Assembly: GCF_019091135.1 (NCBI RefSeq)
Contig: NZ_JAGXJW010000053.1
Span: forward strand, 1 to 62,167
Direction of reading: 5' to 3'
Source: Cohnella sp. GbtcB17
GTDB lineage: Bacteria; Bacillota; Bacilli; Paenibacillales; Paenibacillaceae
DNA: 62,167 bases
How positions within the stretch are numbered: position 1 is the stretch's first letter; every line of letters starts with the position of its first letter. Shown here in pieces: positions 52,337 to 60,863 of the stretch. A program made the position numbers and the translations under genes. The notes beneath the pieces are model-generated. The model was given only the letters and a program-made list of their open reading frames with translations. It searched no databases and had not been told where the DNA came from.

Positions 52337-53806
52337 TCAGCTTCTGAACCGCTTAAGCAGCTCCCGGCCCCATTTCCACAGGATATTGCCGGACAACAGG
52401 AAGGCGACGAGCAGGCCGCTGCAGGTGACGGCGAGCGCGATCCACTCGAATGCGGAGTAGCCGGACATTTTGCTCCACTTGATCGGACTCTTCAGATCCT
52501 CGATAACCTGGTTCATGCCATAAATCCCGCTGATGACGGTATAGATGGTCAGGACGTTCAGCAAGTAGCTGGAGCGGCGCGAGTTGGCGTTTTCCTGATA
52601 TTTGAACAGGTCGGTGAGGGTCTGCTTGACGTCCTCGAACAGCTCGTCGTTGCCGTACATTTTGCGTAGCTGAAGAAAAATTTCCCGCCCCTGGGACTGC
52701 GAGACGACCTCAAGGAAGTTGTACTTGGCGGAAAATGTCGTGATGTCGCGGATGAGCAGCTCCGTTTTCTCCGAATCTCGTTCCATTTGCACGCGGGAAT
52801 ATGAATTCGACAGCTTGAGCAGGACGATCCGGTGAAACAGATTCAGCAGCAGGCCATAGTAGTATTCGCCGTACATTTTGTTGACGATGGCGTCCGCTTT
52901 GCGTTCGGGCAGGCTGTTCAGGCAGCAGAAGCAGCTCTCGTCGGTCTGGTAGTAGGCGTACGGCGCCCATCGCTCAAGTCCGGTGCCTCGGCAATATTCC
53001 TCGATATAAGGTACATAGTAGGCGCTGATATACGGATCGCCATTATCGTCGAGACCGTCGAGCCTTGACGCGCGGTAGCGATCGAGTAGAGAGATTTCCG
53101 CGTTTTCCGGAAAAGCGTAGCTCGCCATGACGTACATGCGCTCGTCGATCAGGTAGGGCAGCTCCTCAAAGTACGCGCCGTCCATCGGCGTGCGATCGAG
53201 GTGCTCGACCATATGAGGCACGATGGCTTGAAAAATGAAGTCTTGAACTTCCTTGTAGGTCTTGCCTTCGTACTCGATGCTCGCAGCGCGATCTTCGCTG
53301 TGCGCGTCCTGGAGCGCGCGGAGCCGATCGGCGAATTCGATCGCTTCGGTCAAGGTCGGGTTGTCCTTGAGCAGCTGGACGCGAAGCGTGATGAAGCCGG
53401 TGTCGAACGGACAGAGCACCACGTCGACGGCATGCAGCAAGAATGGCGCATCGAAATAGCGCATGCGCAGCACGGCTGTCGAGCCAATCGCTTTGCTCAT
53501 GCGCTGGAAGCTCTCCTCGTTGTCTTCCGAAGGGAAGAGGACATGGTTCGTAAACGGCAAGTAGTACCGCTCCATGTCCCGATGCGACACGCGATGCTTC
53601 GGGCCGTAGAACGCGTTTTCCAGCTCCAGCGCGCTCAGACGGAAGGCGGTGAAGCCTTCCCGCTCCAAGGTGTCTTTAACGTCTTTGTGGCAATCGGTCG
53701 TCAGGGAGAAGGGGAACAAAAATTGAAAATTTGCCTCCCGGAGCGGCTGATCCTCCGCATCTCCGCGCTGAAACGGATGTACCGCGTCCATGCGCTCGTT
53801 TTTCAT
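52337..53806 (-). CDS. CorA-like divalent cation transporter-related protein
   Basis: 489 residues; long soluble N-terminal part and two C-terminal helices. The first helix ends in the GMN motif (TVISGIYGMNQVIEDL, about 440), the hallmark of the CorA superfamily, with a second helix ALAVTCSGLLVAFLL. The N-terminal part (about 430 residues) is long and contains a cysteine cluster (ESCFCCLNSL). No other CorA motifs are clear, so this is a distant member, possibly a regulated channel. It overlaps the preceding gene (ATGA at 53803-53806). Confidence 0.6.
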   Translation of the reverse strand: MKNERMDAVHPFQRGDAEDQPLREANFQFLFPFSLTTDCHKDVKDTLEREGFTAFRLSALELENAFYGPKHRVSHRDMERYYLPFTNHVLFPSEDNEESFQRMSKAIGSTAVLRMRYFDAPFLLHAVDVVLCPFDTGFITLRVQLLKDNPTLTEAIEFADRLRALQDAHSEDRAASIEYEGKTYKEVQDFIFQAIVPHMVEHLDRTPMDGAYFEELPYLIDERMYVMASYAFPENAEISLLDRYRASRLDGLDDNGDPYISAYYVPYIEEYCRGTGLERWAPYAYYQTDESCFCCLNSLPERKADAIVNKMYGEYYYGLLLNLFHRIVLLKLSNSYSRVQMERDSEKTELLIRDITTFSAKYNFLEVVSQSQGREIFLQLRKMYGNDELFEDVKQTLTDLFKYQENANSRRSSYLLNVLTIYTVISGIYGMNQVIEDLKSPIKWSKMSGYSAFEWIALAVTCSGLLVAFLLSGNILWKWGRELLKRFRS

Positions 53807-54510
53807 AAGGGCGAGACCGCCTGCCTTTCGTCGCGTTCCATGGCTTTCTTCGCCTCAAGCTCGGCGCCGAAGGAACGCTTGATCTGTCTCATGCTCCCGT
53901 ATACGTAGAGCACGTCGCCCGCCTCCAGCGGCGTCTCCATGCGGCGATCGCGGATGGCGATCGTACCGCGTTTGATCAGGAGAATGTTTACGTCCGGAAG
54001 CCGATCGCACAGCTCCTTGACTGTATGTCCGATAGCCTTCGACGACTCGCCGATCGGAATGTCGATGAAGGCGTCCTCCTTTTCCAAGTATAGCACCTCT
54101 TGAATCGCGAGCTCGTGAATCGAGAAGGATTGGCGGAAGTCGCCGCGCATACGCTTCTCCAGGAGCTTGCCGACTGCAGGTATGCGCAGCGCGACATAAA
54201 TCACAAACAGCGCGGCCGATGCAATCGACAGCGGGAACAGATGAAAGTCGGGGGCCAGGATCGCGCTGACGCAGGAGATCATGACGGCGAGCGAGAAGGC
54301 GCCGAACAGGATCAGAAAGATGCCGATTCGCCTGCGAACCGGGTGTCCGAGGATCAGCTCGGACTCTTTGGTCGTGAAGCCTGTGCCGGTCAGAAGCGAG
54401 ATGACCTGAAAGCGTGCGATGGGGTGTTCCAGACCGGTCGACCGCATGAGAATGGCGGAGATCTCGACGACGAGAAACACGATCAGTATGTAGACGATAA
54501 TAAACCCCAT
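53803..54510 (-). CDS. Membrane protein with C-terminal TrkA_C domain
   Basis: 235 residues. Membrane segments at about 1-20, 60-85 and 95-112 (IFLILFGAFSLAVMISCVSAIL). Between TM1 and TM2 is SLLTGTGFTTKESELIL, similar to the selectivity-loop pattern of Trk/Ktr pores. A TrkA_C (RCK_C) domain occupies about 140-215 (VLYLEKEDAFIDIPIGESSKAIG). It starts the two-gene operon with the CorA-like gene. Function unknown; possibly ion sensing. Confidence 0.7.
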   Translation of the reverse strand: MGFIIVYILIVFLVVEISAILMRSTGLEHPIARFQVISLLTGTGFTTKESELILGHPVRRRIGIFLILFGAFSLAVMISCVSAILAPDFHLFPLSIASAALFVIYVALRIPAVGKLLEKRMRGDFRQSFSIHELAIQEVLYLEKEDAFIDIPIGESSKAIGHTVKELCDRLPDVNILLIKRGTIAIRDRRMETPLEAGDVLYVYGSMRQIKRSFGAELEAKKAMERDERQAVSPL

Positions 54511-54638
54511 AAGGGCGCCGCCTTTCCCTCAAATCCGCGGTAAGGCCCGCGGTCGCTATACTTCTGTTATACCCTTTGCGCCTGGCGCTTCAAGCGTGGG
54601 AACCTATGAATTCGAACCATATTTTTCCGAATACCCCA

Positions 54639-54667
54639 TTGACAGCTTCAGCAGGCCGATGTTAAAG
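54639..54667 (+). promoter_or_regulatory. Possible promoter of the leader-bmrCD unit
   Basis: TTGACA (54639-54644) with a weak TTAAAG (54662-54667) at 17-bp spacing, 51 bp before the leader start. The -35 is perfect, the -10 poor. Confidence 0.5.
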
Positions 54668-54705
54668 TGGCAAAGTGTCATATACATTTCACATTTTGGA
54701 AGGGA

Positions 54706-54854
54706 GGATTGCGTTCGATGCGTACATTCATGATTGTTCCAGCCGCTGTCGCTCATGCCTTTGGAAGCGAACGTAATCCGTTAAAGCCCGATTAATCCAA
54801 CGATGGATATCAGGGCGCGCGATTACGTCTCCGTAATCGCGCGCCTTTCTTATT
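54706..54854 (+). promoter_or_regulatory. Four-segment leader attenuator of the bmrCD-type genes
   Basis: Segment 1 (54706-54717, GGATTGCGTTCG, next to the leader start codon) can pair over 12 positions, one of them G-U, with segment 2 (54768-54779, CGAACGTAATCC, inside the leader gene). Part of segment 2 (ACGTAATC, 54771-54778) is the exact complement of segment 3 (GATTACGT, 54821-54828). Segments 54814-54827 and 54832-54845 form a perfect 14-bp terminator stem with loop TCTC and a TTTCTTATT tail. The 1:2, 2:3 and 3:4 pairings are mutually exclusive. Confidence 0.8.
54718..54795 (+). CDS. Leader peptide of the bmrCD-type attenuator
   Basis: 25 codons from ATG at 54718 to TAA at 54795, with AGGGAGG at 54701-54707. 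The peptide begins MRTFMIVPAA and ends NPLKPD. It has no family of its own, but its position ahead of a terminator and two BmrC/BmrD-like genes matches B. subtilis bmrB, a leader peptide that couples ribosome-targeting antibiotics to transporter expression. Stalling at early codons would block segment 1 and free segment 2 for antitermination. Confidence 0.75.
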   Translation: MRTFMIVPAAVAHAFGSERNPLKPD

Positions 54855-54973
54855 CGCCCGAACGAACGAATGTTCGAAAACCGGGGGCGAATGCATAGAA
54901 TAGGCGTATCGCTTACGGGCGGTGCGCCTTTTTGCATGCTTGGATGCGATCGGCACAGAAGAGAGGGAAAAAA

Positions 54974-56719
54974 ATGCTTAGCGTACTTATCAAGTTAAAG
55001 TGGTTTTTCAGGGAGCATTGGAAGAGGTACACGATCGCGATCGTCCTGCTGGCTATCGCGGGCATCGTGGAGATCATCCCTCCCAAGCTGCTCGGCAATA
55101 CGATCGACGGCATCCAGCAGGGGACGATGACGCAAGGCGACTTCTATCAAGTCGTCTGGCTGTGGCTCGGGCTGACGGTCGTCAGCTATGGCATCAACTA
55201 CGTGTGGATGTATCAACTGTTCGGAGGCTCGATGATGCTGGAGCGGCTGCTAAGGACGAAGCTGATCCATCACCTGCTGCGCATGACGCCGACGTTCTAC
55301 GAGCGCAACCGGACGGGCGACCTGATGGCGCGCGCGACGAACGATCTGTGGGCCATCTCGAACACGGCCGGCTTCGGCATCCTGACGCTGATCGACTCGT
55401 CGATCTTCATGGTCACGATCCTGATCATGATGGCGGGCGTGATCAGCTGGAAGCTGACGCTCGCGGCCATGCTGCCGCTGCCGCTCATCGCGCTGGCGAT
55501 GAAGCATTTCGGCGGCAAGATTCACGATCGCTTCATGAAGGCGCAGGACTCGTTCGGCGAGCTGAACGACCAGGTGCTCGAATCGGTGACCGGCGTTCGC
55601 GTCATTCGCGCCTACGTCCAGGAGAAGGCGGACGAAGCGCGGTTTCACGCGAAGACGAACGAGGTGCTGGATCGCAATATCGCGGTCGCCCGCATCGACG
55701 CGCTGTTCGAGCCTACGAATAAGGTGCTGATCGGGCTGAGTTATATTATCGGCGTCTGCTACGGCGGTTACCTGGTCTTCCGGAGCGAGATCACGCTCGG
55801 GGAGCTCGTATCCTTCAACATCTTCCTCGGGATGCTCATCTGGCCGATGTTCGCCATCGGCGAACTGATCAACATCATGCAGCGCGGCAACGCTTCGCTC
55901 GACCGGGTCAACGAGACGCTGGGCTATGTGCCGGACGTCCAGGACCCGCCGCTGCTCGCCGACGTGCCGGCGCCGGATACGCTGGCCTTCAAGGCGGTAA
56001 CCTTCCGCTATCCGTCATCGGCGGTAGACAATCTGATCGACGTCGGCTTCGAGCTGAAGAGCGGCCAGACGCTAGGCATCGTCGGACGCACCGGCAGCGG
56101 CAAGACGACACTGCTCAAGCAGCTGCTGCGGGAATATCCCGCGGGCAGCGGAGAAGTGTCGATCTCCGGCGTGCCGATCCAGGACATCGGTATCGACCGC
56201 CTGCTCGCCTGGGTCGGCTACGTGCCGCAGAACCCGATTTTGTTTTCCCGCACGATTCGCGAAAACATCCTGTTCGGCCATGCGGGGGCGACGCCGGAGC
56301 AGCTGCAGCATGCGCTTGTTCGGGCCTCCTTTGCCAAAGACATCGCGTTTCTGCCCGACGGGCTGGAGACGCTGGTCGGCGAGAAGGGCGTGGCCCTCTC
56401 CGGCGGACAGAAGCAGCGCGTGAGCATCGCCCGTGCGATGATCGCCGATCCGGAGATCCTTATGCTGGACGACGCGTTGTCCGCCGTCGACGCCAGAACG
56501 GAGGCCGAGATTATCGAGGGCATCCGCACCGAGCGGGCGGGCAAGACGACGCTCATCGCGACGCACCGGCTGTCCGCGGTCCAGCATGCGGACCTCATCC
56601 TCGTGCTGGACGAAGGCTACGTCGTCGAGCGAGGCACGCACGAGGAGCTGCTGGCACACGGCGGCTGGTACAAGGAGCAGTACGACCGTCAGCAGCTTGA
56701 AGCGATCGTCGAGGGCTAA
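54974..56719 (+). CDS. bmrC: Heterodimeric multidrug ABC exporter subunit, BmrC/YheI type
   Basis: 581 residues from the ATG at 54974. Six-helix ABC exporter membrane domain (about 1-320) and ATPase with Walker A GRTGSGKTT (about 371-379), signature ALSGGQKQR and Walker B ILMLDDALSAVD. An Asp replaces the catalytic Glu after Walker B, as in BmrC. Paired with 56750-58795. Expression likely depends on the attenuator upstream. Exports drugs in Bacillus. Confidence 0.9.
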   Translation: MLSVLIKLKWFFREHWKRYTIAIVLLAIAGIVEIIPPKLLGNTIDGIQQGTMTQGDFYQVVWLWLGLTVVSYGINYVWMYQLFGGSMMLERLLRTKLIHHLLRMTPTFYERNRTGDLMARATNDLWAISNTAGFGILTLIDSSIFMVTILIMMAGVISWKLTLAAMLPLPLIALAMKHFGGKIHDRFMKAQDSFGELNDQVLESVTGVRVIRAYVQEKADEARFHAKTNEVLDRNIAVARIDALFEPTNKVLIGLSYIIGVCYGGYLVFRSEITLGELVSFNIFLGMLIWPMFAIGELINIMQRGNASLDRVNETLGYVPDVQDPPLLADVPAPDTLAFKAVTFRYPSSAVDNLIDVGFELKSGQTLGIVGRTGSGKTTLLKQLLREYPAGSGEVSISGVPIQDIGIDRLLAWVGYVPQNPILFSRTIRENILFGHAGATPEQLQHALVRASFAKDIAFLPDGLETLVGEKGVALSGGQKQRVSIARAMIADPEILMLDDALSAVDARTEAEIIEGIRTERAGKTTLIATHRLSAVQHADLILVLDEGYVVERGTHEELLAHGGWYKEQYDRQQLEAIVEG

Positions 56720-56749
56720 GAGAAGAGAAGGAAACGAAGGTGACCAAAC

Positions 56750-58795
56750 ATGACAGGCAAGCGTTTATTCCGCTACGCACTGCTGTATAAAAAAACGATC
56801 GTCTGGGCGCTCGTGATGTTGGCGCTGGCCGTGTGCGCCGAGCTGCTCGGGCCGCTGCTGGCCAAGCGGATGATCGACCAGAACATTCTGGGCATCGAAA
56901 AGACCTGGTACCAGGTCCAGGCCAAGCAAAGCGACGCGGTCCCTTACCAGGGCAATTGGTACGTGAGAAGCGATCATCTCCCGGCCGACGCGGACCGCAG
57001 TCCGGCGCTGGCGAGGCGCGTGCTCCAAGAGAAGCGCAGCTACTACTGGATCGACGGGGACCTCGCGTTCGACGGCGCCAGGTCCGTCGCGGACGGAACG
57101 ATGACCGTGACCGCCAAAGACGGTCGCAGCGCGCAATACGCGGCCACGAAGCTGTCGAAGGGCGAGTTGTACGAATTTTACAAACCCGAGGTGCCGACGC
57201 TGCTCACGCTGGCTGCCGCCTACTTCGGCCTGCTGCTGATTGCCGCGGCGTTCACCTACGGGCAGAAGCTGTTGCTTCAGACGTCTGCGAACCGCATCGT
57301 ACAGCGCATGCGCGAGGACATATTTGCGCATACGCACCGTCTGCCGGTGCAGTACTTCGACAATCTGCCCGCGGGCAAGGTCGTCTCGCGCATTACGAAC
57401 GACACTGAAGCCGTCCGTGAGCTGTTCGTGGCGGTGCTCGCGAACTTTTTCTCCGGCATCGTCTACATGACTGCGATTCTGGGGGCGCTGTTCCTGCTCG
57501 ACACGAGCCTTGCGCTCATCGCTCTGCCGCTGATTCCGATGCTGGCGATCTGGATCGTGCTGTACCGCAAATACGCGGGCAAGCTAAACAACGTGATCCG
57601 CGCCAAGCTGAGCGATATCAACGGCATGATCAACGAGTCCATTCAAGGGATGACGATCATCCAGGCATTCGGCAGGCAGAAAAAGATGGCTAAAGAATTC
57701 GACGAGCTCAATGAGGACTACTTCAATCACCAGACGAAGCTGGTCAGCTTGAACTCGATCACCTCTCACAATCTCGTTAACGTCATACGAAATTTGATCT
57801 TCCTGGCCGTTCTCTGGATGTTCTGGGGCGGATCCTTGAGCAGCGCGGTCACAGTCGGCGTGTTGTACGCCTTCATCGACTACATGAACCGGATGTTCCA
57901 GCCGATCGTCGGCATCGTCAACCAGCTCTCCAATCTGGAGACGGCGCGGGTGTCCGCGTCGCGCGTATTCGAGCTGTTGGATCAGCCGGGCATCCCTGTC
58001 GAGCAGGGCACCGCGCCTCGCAGCGGCGGCGACGTCCGCTTCGAGCACGTGACGTTCGCCTACAAGAAGGGCGAGAACGTGCTGAAGGACGTGAGCTTCC
58101 ACGCCCGCCAAGGCGAGACGGTCGCGCTCGTCGGCCACACCGGTTCGGGCAAAAGCTCGATTCTGAACCTGCTGTTCCGCTTCTACGATATCGAAGAGGG
58201 CAGCATCAAGGTGGACGGCGTGGACGTCCGCGACATCCCGAAGCAGCAACTGCGCGCGCATATGGGCATCGTGCTGCAGGATCCGTTCTTGTTCACGGGG
58301 ACGATCGCCTCGAACGTGAGTCTCGGCAACCCCGCGATTACGCGCGAGCGGGTGGAGCAGGCACTTCGCGATGTCGGCGCCTACGACATGTTCATGAGCC
58401 TGCCCGGCGGACTCGACGAGCCGGTCATCGAGAAGGGATCGACGCTGTCCGCAGGCCAGCGACAGCTGATCTCGTTCGCCAGGGCGCTGGCCTACGATCC
58501 TGCGATTCTGATCCTTGACGAGGCGACGGCCAGCATCGACACCGAGACCGAGGCCATCATTCAGGCCGCGCTGGACGTGCTCAAGAAGGGTCGGACGACG
58601 TTCGTCATCGCCCACCGGCTGTCCACGATCCGTCAGGCCGATCAGATTCTGGTGCTCGACCACGGGGTCATCGTCGAACGCGGCGACCATGAGCGTCTGA
58701 TGCGGCTGCAGGGTAAATACTATGCGATGTACCAGCTGCAGGGCGGAGCCTCGGTCGAGACCGATGCCGTCGCTGCGGAGGCAGCTGCGAACTAA
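56750..58795 (+). CDS. bmrD: Heterodimeric multidrug ABC exporter subunit, BmrD/YheH type
   Basis: 681 residues, ATG 56750 with GAAGGTGACC upstream. Six helices with a long extracellular loop between helices 1 and 2 (about 45-145, typical of YheH), then the ATPase with GHTGSGKSS, signature TLSAGQRQL and ILILDEATASID. It keeps the catalytic Glu, so together with the Asp in its partner this gives one complete and one degenerate ATP site, as in BmrCD. Confidence 0.92.
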   Translation: MTGKRLFRYALLYKKTIVWALVMLALAVCAELLGPLLAKRMIDQNILGIEKTWYQVQAKQSDAVPYQGNWYVRSDHLPADADRSPALARRVLQEKRSYYWIDGDLAFDGARSVADGTMTVTAKDGRSAQYAATKLSKGELYEFYKPEVPTLLTLAAAYFGLLLIAAAFTYGQKLLLQTSANRIVQRMREDIFAHTHRLPVQYFDNLPAGKVVSRITNDTEAVRELFVAVLANFFSGIVYMTAILGALFLLDTSLALIALPLIPMLAIWIVLYRKYAGKLNNVIRAKLSDINGMINESIQGMTIIQAFGRQKKMAKEFDELNEDYFNHQTKLVSLNSITSHNLVNVIRNLIFLAVLWMFWGGSLSSAVTVGVLYAFIDYMNRMFQPIVGIVNQLSNLETARVSASRVFELLDQPGIPVEQGTAPRSGGDVRFEHVTFAYKKGENVLKDVSFHARQGETVALVGHTGSGKSSILNLLFRFYDIEEGSIKVDGVDVRDIPKQQLRAHMGIVLQDPFLFTGTIASNVSLGNPAITRERVEQALRDVGAYDMFMSLPGGLDEPVIEKGSTLSAGQRQLISFARALAYDPAILILDEATASIDTETEAIIQAALDVLKKGRTTFVIAHRLSTIRQADQILVLDHGVIVERGDHERLMRLQGKYYAMYQLQGGASVETDAVAAEAAAN

Positions 58796-58813
58796 AGGCG
58801 AGGAAAGAGAACG

Positions 58814-58922
58814 ATGGTACGGATCGGTACGGAAAAGGAAAGCGGCAAAAGAATCCATGGTCCGGATCGAGACGGAAGCGAAAGGCGGAGAAGTAGAAGA
58901 GATGGTGCAGATTAGGACGGAA
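58814..58922 (+). repeat. Three imperfect tandem copies of the GNAT start region
   Basis: Copies of about 21 bp begin at 58814, 58857 and 58902: ATGGTACGGATCGG, ATGGTCCGGATCGA and ATGGTGCAGATTAG, each followed by a (T/G)ACGGAA run. Periods are 43 and 45 bp, so the first copy is out of frame and the next two are in the acetyltransferase frame. Confidence 0.7.
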
Positions 58923-59441
58923 ACGAACGGCGATATTGAAGCCGTCAGACAAGTTCACCTGGCCGCCTTCGGCGGACGGGAGGACGAGAGCCGGCTCGCG
59001 GACCGCATCCGCGAGTCCGCCGGCTTCGTGCCGGAGTTGTCACTCGTGGCAGAGGCCGACGGCGGGGTCGTGGGCCATATGCTGATCAGCAAGGCGGAGC
59101 TCGTGGACGGCCAAGATGCGACGGATACGCTCGTGCTGGCGCCGATCGGCGTACTGCCCGACGCGCAAGGCCGCGGCGTCGGCGGCGCGTTGATCCGGGA
59201 GGGCATTCGCCGGGCGGAGCAGCTTGGCTACAAACTGATTTTCCTCATCGGCCATCCGTCCTACTACCCCAAGTTCGGCTTCAAGCCGGCGGTGGATAGC
59301 GGGCTCGTCCTGATGCAGTTCGATGTGCCGGACGACGTATTTATGGTGCGGGAGCTGGCCGAAGGCGAACTGGCCCGTCTAGCCGCGACGCGCAAGGAAA
59401 AATACGGGGAGCTGAAGTATCCCCAGACGTTTTTCGCCTGA
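58902..59441 (+). CDS. GNAT-family N-acetyltransferase
   Basis: 179 residues if it starts at the third copy (ATG 58902); an in-frame ATG at 58857 would give 194. Acetyl-CoA-binding motif A is visible (VLPDAQGRGVGGALIREGI, about 83-101) and motif B (HPSYYPKFGF) follows. YhbS-like. Substrate unknown. It follows bmrD by 106 bp and may be in the same transcript. Confidence 0.82.
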   Translation: MVQIRTETNGDIEAVRQVHLAAFGGREDESRLADRIRESAGFVPELSLVAEADGGVVGHMLISKAELVDGQDATDTLVLAPIGVLPDAQGRGVGGALIREGIRRAEQLGYKLIFLIGHPSYYPKFGFKPAVDSGLVLMQFDVPDDVFMVRELAEGELARLAATRKEKYGELKYPQTFFA

Positions 59442-59598
59442 CCTTTCAAGCACGGAGCGTGCCAGCACGCTCGAATCCTTTCCCGAAGGGTACTATAGTA
59501 GCGGAAGTCTGGGCCCGAGTCCATTAGACAAGGACCCTGCGTTCCCTATAAACTAGACCATAGGAAATCGGAATCGGGAAAGGGAGTAGAGCGTACAT

Positions 59599-60474
59599 AT
59601 GTCATTCCTCGAAATTCTAAAAGGCATCATCATCGGCATCGTCGAAGGCGTCACGGAATTCGCGCCCGTCTCTTCCACCGGTCATATGATCATCGTCGAC
59701 GATCTCTGGCTCAAGACGGAGAACTTCCTCGGCTCGGACGCGGCGGTCGCGTTCAAGGTCGTCATTCAGCTCGGCTCGATCCTGGCGGTCGTCGTCCTCT
59801 TCTGGCGGCGGTTCATGGATCTGCTCGGGCTCCGGAAACTCAAAGGCAAAGACGCGCGCATCGAAGCGGAGCACGAGGGAACGGGGGAGTGGAGCGGTAC
59901 CGGCACCGGCCGTCTCAAGCTGATGCAGGTCATCGTGGGCCTAATCCCGGCGGGCATTCTCGGCTTCCTGTTCGACGATACGATCGAAGAGCATCTTTTT
60001 TCCACCGAGACGGTGCTTGTGGGCCTCGTCCTTGGCGCGATCCTCATGATCGGCGCGGACCGGCTGGCGCCGAAGGAGCCGAAGACGAAAACGGTGGACC
60101 AGATCACCTACAGGCAGGCGCTCATGATCGGCCTGATCCAATGCTTCTCGCTGTGGCCCGGCTTCTCGCGGTCCGGCTCTACGATCTCGGGCGGCGTCCT
60201 GCTCGGTCTGAGCCACCGTGCGGCAGCGGATTTTACCTTTATCATGGCCGTGCCGATCATGGCGGGCGCGAGCCTCATCACGCTGCTCAAAAACTACCAG
60301 TACATTACGGCGGACATGCTGCCGTTCTACATCGCGGGATTTGTCGCCGCGTTTCTGGTGGCGCTGGTCGCGATTCGGTTCTTCCTGAACCTGATCAACC
60401 GGATCAAGCTGGTGCCGTTCGCGATCTACCGGATCGTGCTGGCCGTTGTGCTGGCGCTGGTAATCTGGCTGTAA
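59599..60474 (+). CDS. uppP: Undecaprenyl-diphosphate phosphatase UppP (BacA)
   Basis: 291 residues. It converts undecaprenyl diphosphate to monophosphate, recycling the wall carrier lipid, and gives bacitracin resistance when abundant. Motifs EGVTEFAPVSSTGH (about 16-29) and SLWPGFSRSGSTISGG are present. About eight membrane helices. Own transcript with a terminator after it. Confidence 0.95.
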   Translation: MSFLEILKGIIIGIVEGVTEFAPVSSTGHMIIVDDLWLKTENFLGSDAAVAFKVVIQLGSILAVVVLFWRRFMDLLGLRKLKGKDARIEAEHEGTGEWSGTGTGRLKLMQVIVGLIPAGILGFLFDDTIEEHLFSTETVLVGLVLGAILMIGADRLAPKEPKTKTVDQITYRQALMIGLIQCFSLWPGFSRSGSTISGGVLLGLSHRAAADFTFIMAVPIMAGASLITLLKNYQYITADMLPFYIAGFVAAFLVALVAIRFFLNLINRIKLVPFAIYRIVLAVVLALVIWL

Positions 60475-60482
60475 CAGTATAC

Positions 60483-60519
60483 ACGGCTGGCCGGGCGTTG
60501 TCCGGCGCAGCCGTTTTTT
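60483..60519 (+). terminator. Terminator after uppP
   Basis: Stem CGGCTG..CCGG with CCGG..CAGCCG, loop GCGTTGT, ending in six T residues. Confidence 0.85.
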
Positions 60520-60532
60520 ACTGATGCGGGCC

Positions 60533-60560
60533 GTTTGAACGGTATCCCCTTCGGTCAGGA
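60533..60560 (+). repeat. RPT28 copy
   Basis: Plus orientation: GTTTGAACGGTATCCCC then TTCGGTCAGGA, directly after the uppP terminator. Confidence 0.85.
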
Positions 60561-60667
60561 AAGGGCTGTGCGGCGATCGGATGGGGCGGTCGATGCTCAT
60601 GCATCCATGCGGCGGCGTTGAGGCTATGCTCAGGCTGTGGCTGGTCCGCGTATTCGATATTGGATAC

Positions 60668-60735
60668 ATTTGAACGGTATCCCCCTCGGTCAGGAGCAAA
60701 AAGAAGGTTCCTGAGCGAAGGGGATACCGTTAAAA
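60668..60735. repeat. Inverted pair of RPT28 copies forming a long palindrome
   Basis: Plus copy 60668-60695 and minus copy 60708-60735 are separated by 12 bp. AACGGTATCCCC pairs with GGGGATACCGTT, so transcripts would form a strong hairpin. It lies between uppP and the helicase gene. It could be a MITE-like unit. Confidence 0.85.
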
Positions 60736-60863
60736 CGGGTAAAATAAGGTGCTGGAGCCGTTAAAATTAAGGCCGTTCCGAAATGCGGAAAAGGGCACGT
60801 TATGTGGTAGGATAGGATTACGAAAGCGCGGCAGCGGTCCGCGATTATAAATGAGGTGCTATT

